Below, in pieces: positions 44,071 through 54,173 of a DNA stretch of 57,731 bases (position 1 is its first letter; each line of letters opens with the position of its first letter). Below the pieces are notes generated by a model. The model was not told the DNA's origin and made no database searches. It saw only the letters and a program-made list of their open reading frames with translations. The position numbers and the translations under genes are program-made. Origin of the DNA: Porphyra umbilicalis (taxonomy: Eukaryota > Rhodophyta > Bangiophyceae > Bangiales > Bangiaceae). Location of the stretch: positions 1 through 57,731 of the forward strand of contig KV919168.1 in assembly GCA_002049455.2 (NCBI GenBank), given 5' to 3'.

Positions 44071-45971
44071 CTTGGGAGTTGAGGTGACGAGTCCCCCCCG
44101 CGTATCTCGCCGCTTTCCGACGACGCCAAGTGGGGCGGACTGTCACGGCGACGTTGGCGGTGGTAGCAGAGGGCGAAGGGGGGGTGGAGCATATGAGGGG
44201 GGCGAAGGGCGGGGGACAAGCGTCAAGGGCGGAAGCGGGGCGGCGGCGGGGGTACTGTGGCCGCGTGGGAGGTGGCCAGTGTCGAGGGCGGCCGCGGAGG
44301 AGGCGGCGATGCGGCGGGCAGGCGCAGCAGCGGGCAACCAGCGCTAAGTCGACGAACCCGCTGAGTGATGCGGATCGTGTCGCATCACCCCGGGATCACG
44401 CCTAGTTAAGGTGGCTCTTTTGGATTTGAAAAGCAAGATGCCATTACAGAAGTTGCCTGAAAGCGCCGCGATTCTGGTGTGGCCTCCAGTGGCTCTGGTC
44501 GACACTCTCGTGTCGGAGCGGCGATTTGGCAGCCCATCTTGCTCGCCACCACATCCGCCCGTCGCCGGATCATCCCGCACCAAACTCTTGATCGCTGTGC
44601 CGCCATCCTGCGGCCTCTCCTTTCGCCCATTTTGTTTCCAAGCACCTTGGGGGCCGGCTCTGGACTTCAATAACTATATGTTAAAGGAGGATCTGCATAC
44701 AACCATGATGTGCGGTCAGCAAGACCGGACAACACCAGCTCTGCCGTCAACGAAGGCAGTCCAATTACTCTAGGTTCTTTTGTTGATAGTCTTCGGTGGA
44801 CCGTATGTTTTTGGCATCATCGTGATCAGCGCTCTGAGTTGAACCCAATGGTATGAAGAGAACCCACCCGACCGCTATCGGCTCAGGCAGCAAACTGCAT
44901 CTTCTTCGAACTGGGCTCGTCGGATGTCATCTCTTTCGCATGAGAGCCGAAGACAGATCAGAGACCGGCCTTCACTGGGAGTCGACTCAAGGGCATCTCG
45001 CCAGTTCAGTAGGTGTCATGCGCTGATTGGCCCACATCCACTTCCGCAGGAAAAACTGAGGACGTGGAAGCAGTAAGTGCGTTCTTTTCCAACCCCACTG
45101 CCGGCCACCGCAACCGCCAATAGAAAGCCGAAATTGTTGGACCAATCCAATCAGGTGGCTTCCTGGGCCCTGATATCCAAAAGAGCCGCTGGAGGCGGTC
45201 TTAGCTAGGCGTGAGATGGGGCGCGTCCGTGAGCCGCTTTTTCCGCACGGGATGTACAGTTCTTTGGCACTCCTCGAAGAACTTGGTGAAATGGGCAATC
45301 GCAATACCGCAACCATTCTCCATCACTGTTCACTGAAGGTCAGATGTCGATCAGGTGGATGGCAATAACTATCGTCAACTCGCACGCACGAAGAAGCTAA
45401 GTTCAAAACCCGGCACTTGCGCAGCACCTCGATGCCCCGTACGCGACTTGATACACACGCCTCGAGAACGATCTCCTAATGCAGCGTGCAGAATTCTCGT
45501 AACCACCTCGTTGGGAAGGAGGGAGAGCTCGTACGCACTTGTTGAGCATATGCATACGTTGGCATCCGGGTATTCACACCATGGTGCTCTACACCACAGG
45601 AGGCATTCTCAGAGACGCTTCTGATGCTTCCAAAAAGTCGGTGCAAAATGCCCGGATGTGAATGCACACATGTTTTAACGAGTTTTTGACAAGAAAAACG
45701 CTCCACAGAGGTCATTGCGAGGGGTCATGCAAGAATCGTGCGAGCAATTCGAGTGAAAAACGAGCTCGTGGTGGATCCAGCAACGAGGTGCACCGCGCTG
45801 TGACATCCTTTCTTGGGCACGGTGCCTAGTAACGAATGCGGATCGACCGGCCTCTACGGTGCGATCAAGCCGGATTCCGGTCTGCGATCGTCCGTCACAT
45901 AGGCATATCGGGTGCCACGTAGGCAGATTACGATCGCCACACAGGGTGCCCAGCAGTGGAGAAAGACTGTA
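44071..45971. other. intergenic, nothing recognised
   Basis: Short open frames only. No repeat or motif stood out. Confidence 0.45.
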
Positions 45972-46695
45972 CAGTCATTATTCGGTTAAATCCGTCCCGG
46001 TTATATCCACAGTGAATATAACCGGGCCGAAGAACGCACCACAGGCGCCGAGAGAACGGGGAATGTGGACAGCAAACACAATCATGGTCCACCTGTTGAG
46101 CTTACTCTCAGGTCGGGTCAACTTACACAATTCCGAGCTCATCCTGGAGGAATGAAACGCAATGTTGCCCTCGCAGATTACCCGCCGGTCTACCTGAAGG
46201 CGGACTGCCTGCCCAACAGGGCCAACGCTGAGCTCAGACGCCATCCTGATGACGTTCAGCCTGTTGCTGACAACGAAAAGTTGGATGTGTCTTCTCTAGT
46301 AGCCATGATGGCCCACAGGACGCTGCAGCGCGAGTTCAAGAGCGTAAGCGGTCCGACCATGCGCAGGTGATGCGTCGCTGGGTGCTGGCTGAGACCGATG
46401 TTGTGGCTGTCGATGAAGCGGTTGACGTGCTTTTGGCTGGGGCGGACGATGAAGAGTGATGGGGCATGGTGGGTTGGTACGAGGCACACTCTTGCGTGAT
46501 CAGGTTCTGCGAAGGCAAGTAAAATTGGATTTCTTCGCGTCCGAGTTCCGCGTAAATGCTATCTTTCGTACTTCTCTTTCTTCCCAGTAGTATTGAAATC
46601 ACCTCACGGCAGCCGATCGCAAGTCGAGCCAGAGGAACCTAAGTACTGTCAGCGACTGTAAACAAATGGCGATGGATATAACCGAATAATGACTG
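45972..46695 (+). mobile_element. pogo/Tc1-like non-autonomous element (724 bp)
   Basis: Termini CAGTCATTATTCGGTTA then A or T and ATCC are inverted and flanked by TA at both ends (45,970-45,971 and 46,696-46,697). The CAG start with a TA target is typical of pogo/Tc1-mariner relatives. It carries a protein tail (46,220-46,459) and a small internal palindrome CCGGTTATATCCACAG with its complement at 45,998-46,024. Confidence 0.8.
46220..46459 (+). pseudogene. protein tail homologous to 40,678-40,977, frameshifted
   Basis: ANAELRRHPDDVQPVADNEK and LDVSSLVAMMAH in one frame continue after a shift near 46,360 as VMRRWVLAETDVVAVDEAVD and ADDEE, ending TGA 46,459. The pattern V-R-x-W-x-x-A-E-x-D and D-x-x-V-D-x-x-L-A is shared with the copy at 40.9 kb. 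Probably the 3' remnant of the transposase of the enclosing element. Confidence 0.6.
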
Positions 46696-46850
46696 TACGC
46701 GATCGAGATTGTCAAATACTATTTACATCGAAGGAAAGCGCTGCGAACGCCACGAAGACAAGCCGTGACCACATTGCCTCGGCCGCCCCATCAAACCCCA
46801 CCCCCGTCGACCCAACACCGTGCTGCTGGTGCCCCAGACTACCGGCCACC

Positions 46851-47445
46851 ATGTTTGTCCACCGTGACGGTCGACGCGCGTGCGCACCTGCTCGGCCGTC
46901 TGGCGTCGATGGTCGCCAAGGAGCTGCTCAACGGCCAACACGTGGTGGTGGTGCGGTGCGAGGAGCTTAACATTAGCGGCAAGCACATCCGCAACAAGAA
47001 CAAGTACCTGGCGTTTCTGCGCAAACGGATGGCGACCAACCCCAAGAAAGGCCCCATCCACTACCGCGCACCGGCGCGGATCTTTTGGCGCACCGTCCGC
47101 TGGATGCTACCGCACAAGACGGCGCGTGGGGCGGCGGCGCTGGGGCGGCTGCGGTCGTTTGAAGGGGTCCCCCCGCCCTATGACAAGATCAAAAAGATGG
47201 TGGTGCCATCGGCGCTGCGGGTGGTGCGGCTGCGGCCGGACCGCAAGTACACGCGGCTCGGGCGCATCTCGACCGAGATGGGGTGGAAGTATGGGGGCGT
47301 GATTGCGCGTCTCGAGGCCAAGCGCATGGTGTTTGGGGCGGCGCACCACGAACGGGTCAAGGCGGCGGCCAAGCTGCGGGCAAAGGCGACGGTGTCGGTG
47401 GATTTAGGGGCGGCGGCAGCGACGCTGGAGGCATCGGGGTATTGA
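46851..47445 (+). pseudogene. RPL13A: 60S ribosomal protein L13a (uL13), broken copy
   Basis: Nearly identical to the intact gene at 51,540-52,136, but a 2-bp deletion follows ATGTTTG (the intact copy has ATGTTTGAGTCC), shifting the frame after codon 2. A second change replaces Gly by Trp in the conserved VRGMLPHK motif. The rest ([64 protein letters not shown]) is preserved. Only about 40 bp of upstream sequence is shared with the intact copy, so the native promoter was probably not duplicated. Likely a non-functional copy. Confidence 0.85.
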
Positions 47446-47514
47446 GGTGGTGGGCGGGCGTGGCGGGCGTGGGGGGCGGCTGGGGGTGGGCGCGGTAGCG
47501 ACGGACGTGTGGTG

Positions 47515-47572
47515 CTGCGTTTGCAGTGATGCACTGCGTTTGCAGTGATGCACTACGTTTGCAGTGATGCAC
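47515..47572 (+). repeat. three 19-20-bp units downstream of RPL13A, arm 1
   Basis: GCGTTTGCAGTGATGCACT-type units repeat three times, about 70 bp after the stop codon. The same array is in arm 2 at about 51,409-51,467. Confidence 0.85.
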
Positions 47573-48225
47573 GGTGGGGTGGCTGCCGGTGTGGTGCGCG
47601 GCGGGCGGGAGCGTGGTGGTTGGCGGGCGATTGGGTGCGGTCGTGGGTTGGTGCGTGCGCTTAGGCGACTGTGCGTACGCGTGCATGCCCTCGTGGGCCG
47701 CCGACGCTGCCATGGCGAATGGGCGGTTGTGGCAGTTCGGGTCGGCACGCCCGTGTGCGAATGTCGAGGGGCTGGCGCGTGGCGGAGCGTTGATGTGCGC
47801 GTGTGGCGGGGTGCGACCCGCGAGCGTTGCAGTGCCACCGCCGGTGGGTGTCTCTAGGTGTGCGTGTCGACGGGCAAAGAAAAGCAATTGAGTCTTGTCA
47901 TTCCTGGTCCCTGCTGCACGGTCTGCTTGCGACCTGCACACACGCCCTGTTGTAGGGGTGTGCTGGGACTACCGACTTGCATCACCGCGCAGTTTTGTTT
48001 TTCCCAGTACCGCACTGCTTGCTTGGTTGTTCTTCTCCCTTGGTGCAGACTTGTCGACACCTTTGAAGTGTCGCTCGCACCTGTAGGGCGCTCTCCACCT
48101 GTTATCTCTGCCGCTGATGAACCGCTGTGAGTGTGGGCATTGTGGACACTCGCAGCCAGTGAAAAAACAGGGCCGTAACGAGCCGACGCAGGCTGCGACC
48201 GGGCGCCCGGTTCCCGCGGTCAATA

Positions 48226-48405
48226 CTGTCGTTTGGGTGTACCTGCCGCGTGTCCCTCTCCTCGCCGTACTTCGTCTGCGTAGTACTGCGTAGTACTTCG
48301 TCTGCGTAGTACTGTATAGTACTACGTCTGCGTAGTACTGCGTAGTACTTCGCAGACGAAGTACGGCGAGGAAAGGGACACGCGGCAGGTACACCCAAAC
48401 GACAG
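48226..48405. mobile_element. 180-bp hairpin element with internal tandem repeats
   Basis: CTGTCGTTTGGGTGTACCTG and the following bases pair with the complement ending at 48,405, flanked by TA on both sides. The centre holds repeats of TCTGCGTAGTACTGCGTAGT type. The 5' edge coincides with the end of inverted-repeat arm 1. Confidence 0.85.
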
Positions 48406-48412
48406 TATTATG

Positions 48413-48528
48413 GTCGTTGCGCCAAAAGCTGGAGAGGCCCCAGTCAAGCCGATCGATGTCTGGGCCAATCAAACGCAGAAAAGCGCCTCTTTGTTAGGCC
48501 TGGACTCTCCACTTTTTGGCGCAACGAC
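48413..48528. mobile_element. 116-bp hairpin-ended element
   Basis: GTCGTTGCGCCAAAAGCTGG then AGAG at the left is mirrored by CTCTCCACTTTTTGGCGCAA then CGAC at the right. It lies 5 bp from the previous hairpin. Confidence 0.75.
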
Positions 48529-50764
48529 AATAGCCATGGAGTAACTGACCACGCCCACTCGACGAATGTCGAGTCCTTCCTCAGCCAATGGCTGGCCGTC
48601 ATCCGATGACGGTAAGAGTCCGCTCTGTCCAGTCGCTCACGGTAGTTATGGTCCCACCTAACTTGTTTCTTCTACTTGTCCGTCGCTGTTCCAAACGGTC
48701 GAACATGGTTTTCAACAGTGTACCGTGTACCTGCTACCAACCTGGCACCGCCAGCAATGTGCTCTTGCCCGCCCGCTTCTGTGTCTTCACCTTCCCCCCC
48801 CGTCCCTCATTTGTCCGGAGTCATACGCACAGCTACCCCGGCCCTCTAGTTCACCTTTTACATCGTCGATGTCTCCCCCTTCCTCCCCGAAAGTAACGAC
48901 ATCGCCTCACAGCCCACGTGCCCCCCCCCCACCACCGCCATCGCCACGACCACCGCCACAGCTATTACTCCCGCAGTGACTACCCTACGAGTCCGCGACC
49001 AATGAAATCAGTCGTTCACTGCCCCCCCCCTCATCCACATCGCTAAGCGCTGTCCCCACAATGCAAACAATACCCAACCCCATGCGCGACCGCTGCCAAA
49101 TCATTCCCTCCGAGCCCGACGAAAGGGGCAAAGGGGGGGGAGGGATATCCCACGGGGGGGGAGGAGAGCATGGAGGAGAGGAAGACGATGGGCATAGGCG
49201 GGGGGAACAATATGGAAAACAATGGACTGCGGGGCGGTAGCGGGGGCGCGCCGGGGCGGAAGTTGCGTGTCAGTTGCAGCTCGTTGGGGTCAAGGTCAGC
49301 GGCCAGCACGGCACCCGAAGGTCAGCCGCACTTCTTGCCACACGACGATCGGATCAAACCCACAGCTGTCGCTCAGTATGACGCTCTCATTGGTTGAATC
49401 CAGTAAAGTGTCGAAAGAGGACATTTTTTCAGCCAATCATGTTCTTGCGCGCCCAAAGTGTTTTGCCTCGTCCCACCTCACGTCATCGCGGCCCGCCCAT
49501 CGTCCCTCTGCCTTGCCATATCCGTCCGACACCAATTCTTAGCAACTGGCCTCTGATGAAGGCTTAATCTTATCCCCACCGGAAAATAAAAATATGGCTT
49601 GCCTTAGGAGAGTCTGGCGGGGTCGGCGGTTTTTTCTGTTTCCGCTGGGGCGCTTCCGTTCTTCTACTGGAAAATGCACCCAAGAAAATGTCTGCACCAG
49701 TTCTTGACACAATGATTTCTCATATGAGAACGGCTCGGAATCGCACATTACAGTCAGAAAAACTTAGCATGAACGGAGTATTTGATCATCTGGAGCACCG
49801 AGTTTCCATCCTTGTGTCGCCTTGGACCACACGAAGGAGCTGTGTGGACAGCGAAGGGAGCGCGTGTAGCTCTAGACGCTTCGCAGACGAGGGGCACATG
49901 AGTTGTCGAGGAACCTCTAGGGTCATGAGAGTCAGAGGGTTGCTAAAACAAGACTTTGGGCGGGGGTCGAGGATAGAGCAGGGGGGAGGGAGGGGGGGAG
50001 GCGGGGGGGAAGGCTGCAGGCCAAGGACAGACGTGGGGACGGGGGGCGCACGGGTGGGGGAGGAAGGGGGGCGGATGGGAAGGGGGGAGGTGGGTTAGGG
50101 GGGCTCAGGGGCTATCAGATGGACGATAAAATGATGAGTAAGCCTGTGCTGGTACGCAGGGAACTGGGACAGGGTTGTGCTGTGGTGACATGAAGGGCGG
50201 GGGATGGGGGGGGCGATGGGTAGCCCTGAAAAACTCGCACAGTACAATGTGACCACGAAACTCGGGCTCCAGAGCCTCTCTCATGTGCTGACCACACCTC
50301 TTCGTCGACCTTGGCCGAGAAATCGGCCCATACAGCCACTACGGGGCTCCGGGGTGCATCGGAGTGACTCGACATCCGGATCCCTGCGACGAACGCGGGC
50401 GGGAGCAAGACGCTCCGATCGGAAATCACTAGAAGGGCTCTGTGGACGCGGAATTGCACCGATCCGGCCATGTACTTTTTCCTGCTCTTTTCCAGGGAAA
50501 CACGCTGTTCTCGTCCAGAAGTGCTCCGTTTGAGGCGCACAAGGCATCGTTGGAGAGCTGATGAGTTCACGAGTCCAGTGGTGTGACTCAGACCGCGCTG
50601 ATATGCTTTGTTTATTTTATAAAAAACAGTGAACTGCGCCGTAGGCGGTTCCGGAGCATCTCCAGGAACCCGATTTCATATGTAAACACTGTGGATTTCC
50701 CACACAACCCCGATTTGCTAAGAACTGGTGCAAGTGTCAAGAACTGGTGACAGACGGATATTAG
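48529..50764. other. spacer between inverted-duplication arms
   Basis: No recognised gene. Contains G- and C-rich low-complexity tracts at 48,930-48,975, 49,130-49,165 and 49,975-50,100. Confidence 0.5.
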
Positions 50765-52176
50765 CCGCGGGAACCGGGCGCCCGGTCGCAGCCTGCGTCG
50801 GCTCGTTACGGCCCTGTTTTTTCACTGGCTGCGAGTGTCCACAATGCCCACACTCGCAGCGGTTCATCAGCGGCAGAGAAATCAGGTGGAGAGCGCCCTA
50901 CAAGTGCGAGCGACACTTCAAAGGTGTCGACAAGTCTGCACCAAGGGAGAAGAACAACCAAGCAAGCAGTGCGGTACTGGGAAAAACAAAACTGCGCGGT
51001 GATGCAAGTCGGTAGTCCCAGCACACCCCTACAACAGGGCGTGTGTGCAGGTCGCAAGCAGACCGTGCAGCAGGGACCAGGAATGACAAGACTCAATTGC
51101 TTTTCTTTGCCCGTCGACACGCACACCTAGAGACACCCACCGGCGGTGGCACTGCAACGCTCGCGGGTCGCACCCCGCCACACGCGCACATCAACGCTCC
51201 GCCACGCGCCAGCCCCTCGACATTCGCACACGGGCGTGCCGACCCGAACTGCCACAACCGCCCATTCGCCATGGCAGCGTCGGCGGCCCACGAGGGCATG
51301 CACGCGTACGCACAGTCGCCTAAGCGCACGCACCAACCCACGACCGCACCCAATCGCCCGCCAACCACCACGCTCCCGCCCGCCGCGCACCACACCGGCA
51401 GCCACCCCACCGTGCATCACTGCAAACGTAGTGCATCACTGCAAACGCAGTGCATCACTGCAAACGCAGCACCACACGTCCGTCGCTACCGCGCCCACCC
51501 CCAGCCGCCCCCCCACGCCCGCCACGCCCGCCCACCACCTCAATACCCCGATGCCTCCAGCGTCGCTGCCGCCGCCCCTAAATCCACCGACACCGTCGCC
51601 TTTGCCCGCAGCTTGGCCGCCGCCTTGACCCGTTCGTGGTGCGCCGCCCCAAACACCATGCGCTTGGCCTCGAGACGTGCAATCACGCCCCCATACTTCC
51701 ACCCCATCTCGGTCGAGATGCGCCCGAGCCGCGTGTACTTGCGGTCCGGCCGCAGCCGCACCACCCGCAGCGCCGATGGCACCACCATCTTTTTGATCTT
51801 GTCATAGGGCGGGGGGACCCCTTCAAACGACCGCAGCCGCCCCAGCGCCGCCGCCCCACGCGCCGTCTTGTGCGGTAGCATCCCGCGGACGGTGCGCCAA
51901 AAGATCCGCGCCGGTGCGCGGTAGTGGATGGGGCCTTTCTTGGGGTTGGTCGCCATCCGTTTGCGCAGAAACGCCAGGTACTTGTTCTTGTTGCGGATGT
52001 GCTTGCCGCTAATGTTAAGCTCCTCGCACCGCACCACCACCACGTGTTGGCCGTTGAGCAGCTCCTTGGCGACCATCGACGCCAGACGGCCGAGCAGGTG
52101 CGCACGCGCGTCGACCGTCACGGTGGACTCAAACATGGTGGCCGGTAGTCTGGGGCACCAGCAGCACGGTGTTGGG
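50765..52176. repeat. 1.41-kb inverted duplication, arm 2
   Basis: Inverse partner of 46,808-48,219. It holds the intact RPL13A with its own upstream DNA continuing beyond the arm. Differences from arm 1 include the 2-bp indel at the RPL13A start, the Gly/Trp codon, one silent change near 51,677, a one-base G-run difference near 51,515 and a few substitutions near 50,880-50,910. Confidence 0.93.
51540..52136 (-). CDS. RPL13A: 60S ribosomal protein L13a (uL13), intact
   Basis: 198 codons, ATG 52,136 to TGA 51,540, no intron. The protein is the eukaryotic uL13 of the large cytosolic ribosomal subunit: [20 protein letters not shown] (start of the fold), [58 protein letters not shown] (highly conserved), [20 protein letters not shown], then RVYLRSG-type Arg-rich strand equivalents and [17 protein letters not shown]. 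The length matches the family (about 200 residues). The C terminus after residue 160 is Ala-rich ([20 protein letters not shown]). A CCACCATG context supports the start. The upstream sequence 52,137-52,500 is unique to this copy and should carry the promoter. Confidence 0.96.
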   Translation of the reverse strand: MFESTVTVDARAHLLGRLASMVAKELLNGQHVVVVRCEELNISGKHIRNKNKYLAFLRKRMATNPKKGPIHYRAPARIFWRTVRGMLPHKTARGAAALGRLRSFEGVPPPYDKIKKMVVPSALRVVRLRPDRKYTRLGRISTEMGWKYGGVIARLEAKRMVFGAAHHERVKAAAKLRAKATVSVDLGAAAATLEASGY

Positions 52177-52533
52177 CCGGCGGGGGGGGGGTGGTGGTGC
52201 GCCTATGTGACCGTGACGCAGAAGATGCGCCGAATTCCATGAACAGGGCACGGCGCCGACGACGTCAGCGCAAGACCGGTTGGGCTCGACGTGATCACTG
52301 TTTCCGGCTGGGGCCTGAGCCAATGTGGAACGGACTGGCATTGGGCCGAAGACTGGGGACAGCTGGTGGATTTGTACGGCAAATCGCTGCTTGTACTGGG
52401 TATCGGCAGAAAGCGCGTACGCGAACACACCCTGGCCTGGAGTTGTGCTGTGATCGAAGACCTTCTATTTGTGTAAGTTCCGAAGCATTATTTAGACTAT
52501 AAATGTGGGCCCAGGAATACCTCCGTTCTTGCG
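52177..52533. promoter_or_regulatory. upstream region of intact RPL13A
   Basis: Only inference: the roughly 360 bp between the RPL13A arm and the hAT target site is the sole native upstream DNA of the gene. It begins with a G/C run at about 52,180-52,190. No defined promoter element is recognised. Confidence 0.35.
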
Positions 52534-53540
52534 GCGAGAAGTAGGGTTGTGCAACACGCCCGGGGCGTGCTAAATTGCACGCCTGGGGCGTGCAATTTCA
52601 CGTGTTTTGGGCGTGTTACGCCCTGCACGCCCAGAATTTTAGGGGCGTGATTGGGGCGTGCTTGGCAAAAAAAGTACATCATTTCAAATGCGCTCTTGGG
52701 GCGCCAGTTCATCAAGTATTTTTCGGTGCAGCTCCGTGCCACCTTCGTTACTTCTTCAGGGCGCGGTGTCTTACTGCTCCGTCTAGCGTCCACAAACAAG
52801 GTGCTCGACGCTATGAGGCGTGGGGACCATTTTTCCGTCGTGTGCCTGTGCTCGACGCCATGATGCGCCGGCGCCATCTGTGCGGGATGGGCACAGCAAC
52901 GGCCACCTGCTGTCATCAGCCTGGGAGGACGCAGAGGGGCTCCTCGACACGGGCGCCAATGAGGACGTTGAATGCGATGCATCGCGCGCCGGCAACGACC
53001 AGGCCGACGGCAGTGATGGAGGGGGCGCCGGCGGCGAGCTACGCGCCTCCTGAACGAGAAGGTTGCCCGATGCGCAACGGCTGGCGCCGGCGTCCCTTGA
53101 CAGGACGTTGGTCGTCCCGGCGACGAGGACGCCCCCGCGGCCATGACCGAGAATGATTTGATGACCATCTGCTCTGGCTTTGTGCGCGGTGAGATGGGTG
53201 GGACTGCGGGCGGTGGGGCGGCCGGTGGAGGCAAGGCGAGCCGACGTCCCATGATACTGCGAAGTATCTTTGAGGCAGAGTGGCAGAGGCCAAGAGAGTG
53301 TATCGCATGCAGCTGTTTCCTCCATGTTTTCTGGCATTTTTGTGGTCCTTTGAACGATCCGAAGTGCAAGAGTATTGGGTACTTTGAATCGCCTATCAAG
53401 TAAGTGTCAAAACATTGGGGCTCCGTTAGAGGCGTGAGAGGGGCGTGCCAATGTTGGGGGCGTGCAGAGGGGCTTGATTAGGCGTGCATCGCCCACCCCG
53501 CCACCCAAAAAGGGGCGTGATGCACAACCCTAGCGAGAAG
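52534..53540. repeat. 8-bp target site duplication GCGAGAAG
   Basis: GCGAGAAG at 52,534-52,541 and 53,533-53,540 exactly flanks the hAT element. An 8-bp duplication is diagnostic of the hAT superfamily. Confidence 0.92.
52542..53532. mobile_element. hAT-type element, 991 bp, non-autonomous
   Basis: Ends TAGGGTTGTGCAACACGCCC and, inverted at the right, TAGGGTTGTGCATCACGCCC. Subterminal GGGCGTGC/GCACGCCC boxes recur at 52,550-52,660 and 53,430-53,520, as expected for hAT transposase binding sites. The interior has a minus-strand frame (52,783-53,337) and a plus frame (53,143-53,403, TENDLMTICSGFVRG...), neither with hAT catalytic or BED-finger motifs, so it depends on a transposase elsewhere. 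Confidence 0.92.
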
Positions 53541-54173
53541 GTGCCACCAGTCTCCAAGGGGCGCATTCGATGCGTTTCCAGCCCGCAATCGGCTCTCGGC
53601 ACGTGCAGAATATATTGCGCGCATGCAGCGGTCGATTGCCGACGAACTTACAGTGTTTTTGTGCCCCTGCAATTGGACTGGCCTCAGATTGGGGCATTGC
53701 CTGGCCCTCCTGATTGCTTGGGGGCACCCGTCGGCGGGTGTTCTGGGCCCGCTACGCTCTCGGGTCGAGTCCTCGACGGTGGGGAGCGCAGCCCTCGGGG
53801 CACCTGAAAGGGCCGCTTCTGGGTCACGTGAATGCCGCTGTGCGTCAGGTCATCAAATCGCGCGAGATTTTTTTCTCTCCCCCCCGCTTGCGATTGCGCG
53901 CCCTGTGTTGCTGGCGCTTGGGCCGGTCCCACGCAGGCCCTGGGGGTGCCCCGCTCTTGGCCTGCCCTCGTCGTCGCCGCCGCTCCCGCTGCGGTTGCCG
54001 ACCTCACTCTCTGGCGTTGCTAGAGTCGGTGACTCCCGCCCTTCCGCCCTGCTGCACGCGCTTGCGCCCTGCTTGCTGCGCCTTTGAGTCCTACCACGTT
54101 GAATGCGCCATGGTGCCCGCAGGAATGCGTGCCGCGGCCGCAAGGACGTGGAGCGAGCTGTTGCGCTTCGTAG
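53541..54173. other. upstream of the 54-kb unknown gene
   Basis: Several overlapping frames, none persuasive. Could hold 5' exons or the promoter of the following gene. Confidence 0.35.

Larger units (their letters stand above)
46808..48219. repeat. 1.41-kb inverted duplication, arm 1
   Basis: Reverse complement of 50,765-52,176 with only scattered differences. It contains the RPL13A coding region, about 40 bp upstream of its ATG and about 770 bp downstream. The inner edge lies at GGTTCCCGCGG, immediately before a hairpin element. Confidence 0.93.

Noticed and set aside
47357..47941. Minus-strand frame opposite RPL13A and its downstream repeat
   Set aside because: It lies antisense to a clear ribosomal gene and is mirrored in the other arm only because the whole segment is duplicated.
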